Shown here in pieces: positions 1 through 7,700 of a DNA stretch of 14,517 nt. How positions within the stretch are numbered: the stretch's first letter is position 1; each line of letters opens with the position of its first letter. The notes beneath the pieces are model-generated. The model saw nothing but the letters and a program-made list of their open reading frames with translations, ran no database searches and was not told the origin of the DNA. A program made the translations under genes and the position numbers. The stretch spans positions 1-14,517 of the forward strand of contig JAOXYB010031909.1 in assembly GCA_028565635.1 (NCBI GenBank), given 5' to 3'. This DNA is from Phoronis ovalis (Eukaryota; Phoronida; Phoronidae).

Positions 1-666
1 TTTAAAAAAAAGGAAATATTTGCAATATGTTTTCTATACAAATAATTCATCGTTGTGAGCCCCGACATCGTGGTGCCGCCATTTTTATCCTTTTACTATC
101 AACTGCATTACTAATATCACATAAATTATGCTCATCTGGGACTACAAACCCCGTAACTCAACATAGATGTTTTGAGGCCACTTTTTTGGGCTAATTTTGC
201 GTCCTCGTGCGGCGCGACACCTGGCGAGCGTTAGCATTGCTACTGACGTCAGAAGGCGCAATTCGGTTACATAAATGTCTTGAATTACACAAAGAAATTA
301 GAGAAATAAATAACTCACTGCTTTATTGCTGTCTCCTAAAACTTTAGTACTTTTTATAAACATCGGGTTCGGAGGCTGAAAACAAATTTAAACTTGCAAA
401 ATTGAAATAAGTCAGTTGGACGTCGGGTTTGGCTCCAAATTTTGCCACCTGTCATATGATCTTAACGCAAATTTGGATGAATCAGTCGATAATTAATGTT
501 TTAAGAAGAATGCTCACATATGCAACAAAACCGTGGGTTGCATTATTAGCTGGAAAGTAAAATTTATAAGATTTTGTAGTTAACCAGGACTTATGCAATC
601 CGAGTTGTACATCGACTGATTGGCGCCAATATAATTATAAAACCTAGCTAGTCTGCAAAAACTTAC
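1..666. other. Left flank, AT-rich, intron and upstream sequence
   Basis: No complete gene is visible here. If the exon at 667-762 is real, this stretch is the first intron of a minus-strand gene that continues off the window. A modestly GC-rich patch at about 195-260 contains a perfect CRE palindrome, TGACGTCA (244-251). A perfect 12-bp palindrome, ATTGGCGCCAAT, sits at 619-630 and holds two inverted CCAAT boxes. On the minus strand an ATG at 68-66 stays open to the window edge (about 22 codons). That is too short to call, but it would fit a promoter lying around 100-250. Confidence 0.5.
244..251. promoter_or_regulatory. Perfect CRE palindrome (TGACGTCA)
   Basis: This is an exact 8-bp match to the CREB/ATF consensus, in a locally GC-richer patch (GCGGCGCGAC nearby at about 209-218) of an otherwise AT-rich flank. 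A CRE in such a patch often marks a promoter. Here it would serve a minus-strand transcript starting left of it, but no gene is proven. Confidence 0.35.
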
Positions 667-762
667 CAGATTTTCGTCGTTGATCTTCGTGTTTTTCAAC
701 TGACTAGCTAATTCTATCTCCTTGAAGGGTTGTGTAGTCATTGGTGAGTGAGCAGAAAGCAT
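667..762 (-). CDS. First coding exon of an unidentified minus-strand gene (partial)
   Basis: Reading the minus strand, an ATG at 762 (or an in-frame ATG at 741, giving MTTQPFKEIELA...) opens a 32-codon (or 25-codon) segment. It ends ...NDENL exactly at a consensus donor, CTG|GTAAGT, whose GT lies at 666-665. An in-frame TAG lies at 792-790, so the start is bounded. The peptide is hydrophilic with a helical look (KEIELASQLKN) and has no signal peptide. I do not recognise the family. Remaining exons would lie beyond coordinate 1. The evidence is an ORF, a good donor in phase 0 and a divergent position opposite the STPG1 gene. A chance ORF running into a donor-like site is the main alternative. 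Confidence 0.45.
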
Positions 763-910
763 TTTTATAAAAATTAAACTAAAATATTGCTAAAACAAGA
801 CAAAAAGATCCTATTGTAGAATGTGTGGTGAATAGAGTGAGGGAAAATTTTAGCGGCCAAATACAATAATCATAAATCGCGGGAATAGGTGTGCTGACCA
901 ATCAGTAGCG

Positions 911-948
911 ATGGATCAGTTGATTCTTAGCGTGGGAAGTGTCAAGCA
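911..948 (+). other. Possible 5' UTR exon of STPG1 with an upstream ORF
   Basis: A CCAATCAG box is followed within about 10 bp by ATGGATCAG..., and the segment ends at a strong donor, AGCA|GTAAGT (GT at 949-950). If spliced to the acceptor at 1613, the ATG opens a 16-codon upstream ORF that terminates at TAG in the next exon. It does not read into the STPG1 frame, because TGA at 1700-1702 precedes the main ATG in frame. It would therefore be leader sequence, not extra protein. There is no transcript evidence. Confidence 0.3.
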
Positions 949-1392
949 GTAAGTATTTTAGTATATTTTAAAACAAAAAAATATTATTACAAATCAGTTT
1001 AGAAAGAATTCAGCTAATCATGTCATATTTTTGTTAAAGTTAAATAATTTCTTCTTAATAATAGCAAAATGAAATCATTCGGAAACTTATTAGGCAACAA
1101 TGCCCCTATCAATTTTCGACTCATTCGTATAGTGAGTCTATTGCATACTCGCTGCGCATGTGCCAGTTTCTAGCAAAAACTGACAAGAGAGGGGGCGAGT
1201 GTGAGTCTATCGAAAAGTGATCCTGGTGTAAAATTATAGCACTTTCTATAAAGCATTACTTCCTTTAACTGCTGTTTTCATATTTAAAATATGGATACAT
1301 TTTTTTAAAGCGTCTCTTTACTGTTTTATTTGTTTGACTCAAAATGTACGTGGAAGAATATACTGAGCTTTTGCTAGCTTATCGACTGCCTT

Positions 1393-1406
1393 GTAACCGT
1401 GACAAC
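1393..1406 (+). promoter_or_regulatory. X-box-like RFX site upstream of STPG1
   Basis: GTAACCGTGACAAC: the left half site matches GTNRCC exactly and the right half site matches RGYAAC except one base. It is about 310 bp upstream of the STPG1 ATG. RFX control is expected for a sperm-tail/cilium gene, so a weak match is worth noting. Confidence 0.4.
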
Positions 1407-1711
1407 GAATAGCGCAAGGATACTAATACACAGAACTATTTATTTATTTACATGATTTCAGTCTGTATACTATCTCGTTTAAGTTTACTTAATTATGTTT
1501 AAAAAGAGTTTGTTTCTTGAAAAAATACATTAGTTATAACTACCTATCAAATGTAGTGGAATACAATAAACTACTAAGTAACTATTTTATTCAATTTCCC
1601 CGCAATGTTACAGCTTCAAAGGGTAGTAAACTGGTATAAACAACCTCCATGTTGAATTGACCAATGCATTGTACTATACACACGTTTCGAGACATAAATT
1701 GATGTAAAAAT

Positions 1712-1793
1712 ATGACAGACAGTATTAAACAAGTAGACGAACACTTATTAAGGAGACTACATGCCCAATATGCTGGTGGAAAGTTATATAAAG
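1712..1793 (+). CDS. STPG1: STPG1 coding exon 1
   Basis: It encodes residues 1-27 plus one base of Gly28, beginning MTDSIKQVDEHLL and ending ...GGKLYK. The donor is AAAG|GTGTGT. It is the least conserved part of the protein, and the start choice rests on the in-frame TGA 12 nt upstream. Confidence 0.8.
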
Positions 1794-4700
1794 GTGTGTT
1801 TACATTTTAAACGTAAAAACTAGAGTATCATGTTTAAAATTATATTTTTGCAGGCAGCTTTCCAATTTTAAAGGTCATTTCTTACTCTTTGTTGACCTTA
1901 GTTATAGAATAGTGATAAAGACGTTGGGTGACTAAAAGAGGTAGGAGCTATTGTACAGCTGTTCCAGATTCATTATTCCAAAATAACATACTGGATTTAA
2001 ATGTTTATTTTATTTTTTAGGCCAGACCACCACTGCAGCAACTGCTTCAATTCCCACTAGTTATCAAACAGTAGTCACTAGCAATGTAGACAAGAAAGGG
2101 TTTGGAATGCAGAGTAAAAGATTTAACTATGAATTAGGAGCAGTAAGTATGAGAAATGAATGGTTAGATAACAAATGAATTATAAAAATATCAAGTAAAA
2201 AATTGCTTTAGGTCCCAGGCATTGATGCCAATGATATACAGTTTGTAATGCGGGAGTCAAATAAAAGCCCGGCCCTTAAGGACCCGGGAAATAGCAGGGT
2301 ATAGCAGGGCAAGTAACAGGGGATTACATCGATCCAGGCAATCCCCACACTGTGGGGGAGTACCAGGGATGTCAAGCAGTCCCTACACTGTGGGGGAGTA
2401 CCAGGGATGTTTCATGCTCGGAAAACAGAGCCAGGATCTTAACCAGGGCTGTTCACAAATACAGCGGGAGATGACAGGGCATGCTACAGATGTGTTACCT
2501 TAGTTTCCCACCTAGCAGATGCATATATTGGATGAAATCACAAACTAGTGCTTTTAAAACTTGTAGTTAGAATTTTTCAATTAGGTGTTTTTAAAGCCCA
2601 AGAAGATCTTGGCACCAATAGACTGTGTCAACTCTCCAAATCATCCAGATATATTGAAAAGAGTGTTGGAAAAAGAAAATTCCCTAGTTGACACTTTCCC
2701 ATTTCAATGATAAGCCATGCTGCATACCTATATAGTTTATTTCACGACACTCGTTGGAGAAGAGTTAATACAGTTTGAACATCTCTTTACACATTACCAA
2801 CAAAGCAATACCAGCATCATGCAGTCTCTATGTGCGCTGGTTAAACCCTATGTAGCAATATGATCTTTGAACAAATGATGTTTTAAAATTTGCACCTCTA
2901 TTCTTGGGTTTAAATTTTATACTATCTGGTCCTAGGATTTACAGAACGTAATATAAATAATGTTAGTGACTCATGGATACGAATAGTTTAATGTGTGTAT
3001 CATTTCAGGATGACAAACCTAGTCCAGCTACATATGTAGGACACTCACATTTTGAACAGTCTAAACCATCATTTGGGAAAAAAGGCACAGGAGGATTTGC
3101 ATCCAAGGTATCAAAATTAGGATAATACTTTGTCAGTGTAACAGAAAGCTTGGAGGAAGAGAGAGTATATTACTTCAACAGCTATATGCATTTATTTCTG
3201 TCAGGTCTGGTACAATTAATACTTAGCTGGTCCAATGTGAAGAGGTTCTAATAAATGTTTTTTGGATGTCTCACATTGTATTTTTTGTCTGTATAGTTTT
3301 TAGTTAGTTTTAAATTTATAAATATTTGTACATTTTGATTTTTTGTAGTCGAGAAGAAGCAGTAAAACACAATTGAACCATTGTCCCGGTGCTGGAAAAT
3401 ATGCGCTACCAAGTTTACTGCAATCACGACAAGATTTTAACAAAGCAAATGCAACAGGGTCATTTGCTGCACCAATAGCTAAAAATTTAGAAAGACCTGG
3501 ACAACCAGCACCTAATGCATATCAGGTAAGGGCACTCTGACAGTCGTAGTAGGCTAGGTTTAGAAATGATAATGCTCAAATTCATTTAGTGCAGCAGTGT
3601 TGAGTAAAGATAAAGGAAATGCAAAATAGTATTATTTGAAAACAGAAATAATGTAGCCAAGGAACCAATGACATTAAGAGATAACAAGCTCCATTAACAC
3701 AGTATGTCGAGTTGATGGCTATGTTTGAAGCATTAATGTGTACCATGATTTTTCTCTGCTAAATAGTTCTGTAACAGAATCTTTGATCTATGATGGAGCT
3801 TATGTCCAGAACACAGTTTATAAAAATGCAGGAAAAACGCTATGTGTGTATATAACCACTTCACTCACATTAAATTTAGCTATAATTATTATTTCAGCCT
3901 GATAAAGCAAAACCCATAGTAGGAAAACAGAATAATGTAGTTGCCAATGCGGCCTTTAAATCTGCATCCAAAAGAGATTTTATGAACATGAAGGATGCTC
4001 TATCAAAACCCACACCATGTAAGTAAAATTTACTATTAGTGATATCATAATAAAATGGCACATAATAATAATGTTTAATACTCTAACAAAATCCAAGTAT
4101 TGTAATCAGTTTCAAGTAATTCAAAGTGTAATTCCCCACCTTCACCAGGATGCCATGACGTTGCATTGGAAGCTTTGAATATTTGCCTGCAGATTAGACT
4201 TATAACTTTGATATACCATGTAGTAATTATAATACAGTAGATTATATATAGGTATAATGTCATAAATCTATTATAGAAAATTAGTGCGACAAACTAGAGA
4301 TCTTTTATTTCAATTTGTACATAGTGCAATAGTTGTCAATTTATTTTTCTATAGGGCATTACACTCCAAGTGATCTGCCGACAAAAGCAGAAACAAAAGC
4401 CCCAATCTCTAGTTTTAAATCAAAATCAAAAAGACAAGACTGGAAAACAACAGATGTAAGTTTATATTATAGTATAGTAAACCACTCCCAGAATTTTACA
4501 CGCATCACTTGTATTAATATATTATTCTAAAAATATGTTATTTAATGACATTTTGTTGGCTAGATACTAAACTGATGATATAGATGTCTTGTTATCTGCT
4601 GTTATAAAGGTTTATGCATATGTTCTAGTATGCTGCTTTCTACACTAGATGTCTCTAGCCATTGTACCTTCTGAACAAATCCTAATACAAAATGCAGTGG

Positions 4701-7700
4701 CGGATCCAGGATTTTCCTGAAGGGGGCTTCGAAAAAAGGCATTTGATGGCGAGTGCGAAGTGAAACTAAGGGGTCCGGGGGGTATGTTCCCTCGGAAAAT
4801 TTGTGAATATTTGGCACGTTTTCCTGCAATCTGGTGCATTCAGAGACCCTTTTTCCATGACGCTCTGCGCTCCTTTTTATACATTTAAACATAAATTATT
4901 GAGAAGGGGGGGCTCGCCTTCCACGCCCGCCCGTAAATCCGCCACTGCAAAATGCATATTGTTGCATGTGAAAACAAGTGATATTTCAGCCCCCTATATC
5001 AGTGCAAGCATTTTGTAAAATTACTTATTGTCAGTAATGTTTCACATTGCTTCCTTATATCATTCATAAAAAATCAGGATACCTGAGTTGTTTCTATTGT
5101 ACTTAAGAATTCTATTAATGAATAATTGTTTCTTGAAAAATTAACCTTTTTGCATTATACTACTTTCCATACACTAAGGTTTTTATTTTCATTAAAATAT
5201 ATAAAATTTCAGAACCCTGGTCCAGGTACATATAAACCTTGGGAAGAGATTGAACCAGCTCTGAGAACAGTATTTCTGTAAGTATATTGCACATTATACA
5301 TTATGTACACGTTTATTTTCAGTTTCTATATATTTAAGCTTGCTTTGGTTTTGTTGCCATTTAGTTGGAAGTGGTTAACTATTGTTACTTTTCAACAATT
5401 GACTGTCACCAGCTGCATGCTAGATTCTAATTTTGCTTATCAACCCTAGCAGGATTGATCATTTACACTAGTTTTATCTGGTCATCATAGTATTTTATTG
5501 ATCCACCCTAATATTTTTTAAATGAATTAACTGTGACATTTTACAGTTATCGGTCCAATAATATGATTTAGTAAATTGGATTTTTTCTTACAATTTTCAT
5601 TTATTTTGCAGTCGCAAACATTATCTTTGTATATCTGCCCCTGCCATGCCTTTACCAGCTCCAATACCCAATCCTGGTCCAGGTGCCTATGAATTAAGAG
5701 ATTATGAAGGACCAGCAAAGCACTATATGTCAAGTTCGGCATTTGTCTCCAGTACAAGTCGGTGGACAGGGAATGTGGATGGAGATGCACAAGTCAAACC
5801 TGGACCAGGTAAGTTAATACATATAACAGACTGTTTGCTTGCACTTGGTGGACCACAGTCACATGCCTCAATATTTCCCATCATTCCATATTGTATGAAT
5901 GAAGTACTGCCTCATTGCTTGTTTATAAAATGTTGCATGTTGGGAATGTTTATGTTTGCAAGCAGCAGCTCCACAAGATTATGCAAATAATCTGTTATGT
6001 AATTCTCCATGAAAATTGATTAAGTTTAATCAAAATTTTTGAAGTAATCACATCATCATCATTCCTGGCACTGAGATGTAATAAATAGTGATGATGTCAA
6101 AAAGATTGATTGAAGCAATTTTTTATCTAATCTAATAATATTTGAATATATAATGTTGCTTACTCAAGCTGAATATTTTGTAGGAACTAAAAATTTATGA
6201 AATTAAATAAATCATGTTGCTTGCCCTATAGCTCCATGAAGTCTGTGTTTATAAAAGTTATGATCAAAATAGTATCTCTTGATAAATAATGTGGCTCCGA
6301 TCAAAATAATAATACTGACTACTGAGTAGTCAATATTAATATTTTATGATTCCATCACACTGTTATTTAATGTGTAAATTAGCTAGTAAAATAACGAGGA
6401 GCGTATATTTAAAGGTGGTTTAAGTGGAAATATATTCAAATATATTATATAGAAGTAAGTAAATGTCAAATAGAAATCATGTACCTCACTAACTCTTTGA
6501 ATATTTTTGTTTGTTACCAATTGCAATAGTTCTCAAGGAAAATGTTCAGTGATAAGCATTATATGCTAGCAATTTATTAGCAAAGAGTAGTTATAAAACA
6601 CAAAATATATAAAGAATATTAGCTGGCTATTAACTTACTGATAATATTCTGTAAACATTTTTTGTCATTATTATTGCCGGTGATACATGAATTTTTGATG
6701 TTGAAGGTACACTACACGTTTTGGACCTTGATTTAGTTTAAACATCAGACTGAGAGGCTATAATATAATGGTGTTTTCCTCAAGTTCTTTTTATTTTAGA
6801 AGTAACAACACATTTACACAATGCTAATCAATTAAAAAATATATGTAATTTGTACCGTATAATGTTTCATCTGATATTAAACTATTAGTTAGAAATTATA
6901 ATATTTCATATAAAGTTGAGTGTCTTTCAAAAGTTCATCCAGTTTCAGTTTATACATTAATCATTAATATTATTATGCATTAAATACTAATCTAATTATT
7001 AACACTGCTGACAACATTAGTCAATTTATGGATTTTAACTTAATTAGCAACCCATTTGCTTTTGTATCAGTGTATTACTGGAGTTTTAAATCACGGAAAT
7101 TGTTGATTTGCTTATTCCCTTGTCTGAAGATCTGATTTTCTAATTTTTTTGCCTAGTAAGTGTTAAAAAACTAGTACTATTGTACAAATTCAAATTAACA
7201 GTAATTTTATTTGCTCAATATAAAATTTTCTAAACTTTTGTGTTATTTCCATGTTCAATATTATTGTAATTCACTCAAATATATAGTTCCTTAGTTTGTT
7301 TCATGTCTTTCTAAATTATGAAAAAAGGTAACTGGAAAATGTGCTTAAAGTAGAAACTAATTTTTTCCAAGCAAAATGTGAGGATTTATGTAATATTATA
7401 TTGCTTTAATCCGTTCATCATTTCATTTTGGTTTGAGAACATGCTTGCATTTTGGCCTTAAGTTTTTTTAAAGAATAGATCTTACTGTAGGTTATTACAT
7501 CTAGAAAAATCAACATGTTCAGTATAATATTAGCAAAGTGTTTGTTAAGATTTTGAAATAGTGTGTAAATGTTAGCAAGAGGTTGGGTAAACTGAAGCTC
7601 ATTATGAACCATTCTTTAAACAGTGACAGTTAATTACTTTGTGAAATCATATATGAGGCGATAAGCATGGACATTGATTTTTCGTCTTTGTAACTAGTCT

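Larger units (their letters stand above)
763..1711. promoter_or_regulatory. Presumed divergent promoter region between the left gene and STPG1
   Basis: This roughly 0.95-kb stretch separates two outward-facing starts. It contains a CCAATCAG box (898-905), a possible 5' non-coding exon ending at a GTAAGT donor (exon end 948), and a GC-richer cluster at 1119-1212. The cluster has an NRF1-like TGCGCATGTGC (1153-1163), a GGGGGCG GC-box core, and two direct copies of GTGAGTCTAT (1132-1141 and 1201-1210). An X-box-like GTAACCGTGACAAC lies at 1393-1406. A good acceptor (pyrimidine-rich, ending ACAG at 1613) could join a 5' UTR exon to the exon that contains the STPG1 ATG. The exact transcription start is not determinable from sequence. 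Confidence 0.45.
4456..5212 (+). other. STPG1 intron 6, hosting a MITE
   Basis: This 757-nt intron contains a complete miniature transposon at 4695-4947. Sequence outside the element is plain AT-rich intron. Confidence 0.85.

Noticed and set aside
1-68. Minus-strand ATG at 68 open to the window edge, and an ATGGCGGCA start at about 82
   Set aside because: The first is too short to judge; the second stops after 11 codons.
361-440. GGTTCGG and GGTTTGG motifs resembling a tRNA B box
   Set aside because: They do not match GGTTCGANNCC, and no A box or cloverleaf arms could be found.
4602-5018. Overlapping ORFs on both strands (71 to 96 codons)
   Set aside because: They run through the hAT-like MITE and its flanks. 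They are by-products of its GC-rich interior, with no family motif.
5809-5990. Open frame continuing from STPG1 exon 8
   Set aside because: It lies past a consensus GTAAGT donor, and the conserved C-terminus resumes in phase at 8677, so this is intron read-through.
6016-6332. Small palindromes in STPG1 intron 8
   Set aside because: Arms of 8 bp in AT-rich DNA over 2.9 kb are expected by chance, and there is no repeat family or RNA-gene pattern.
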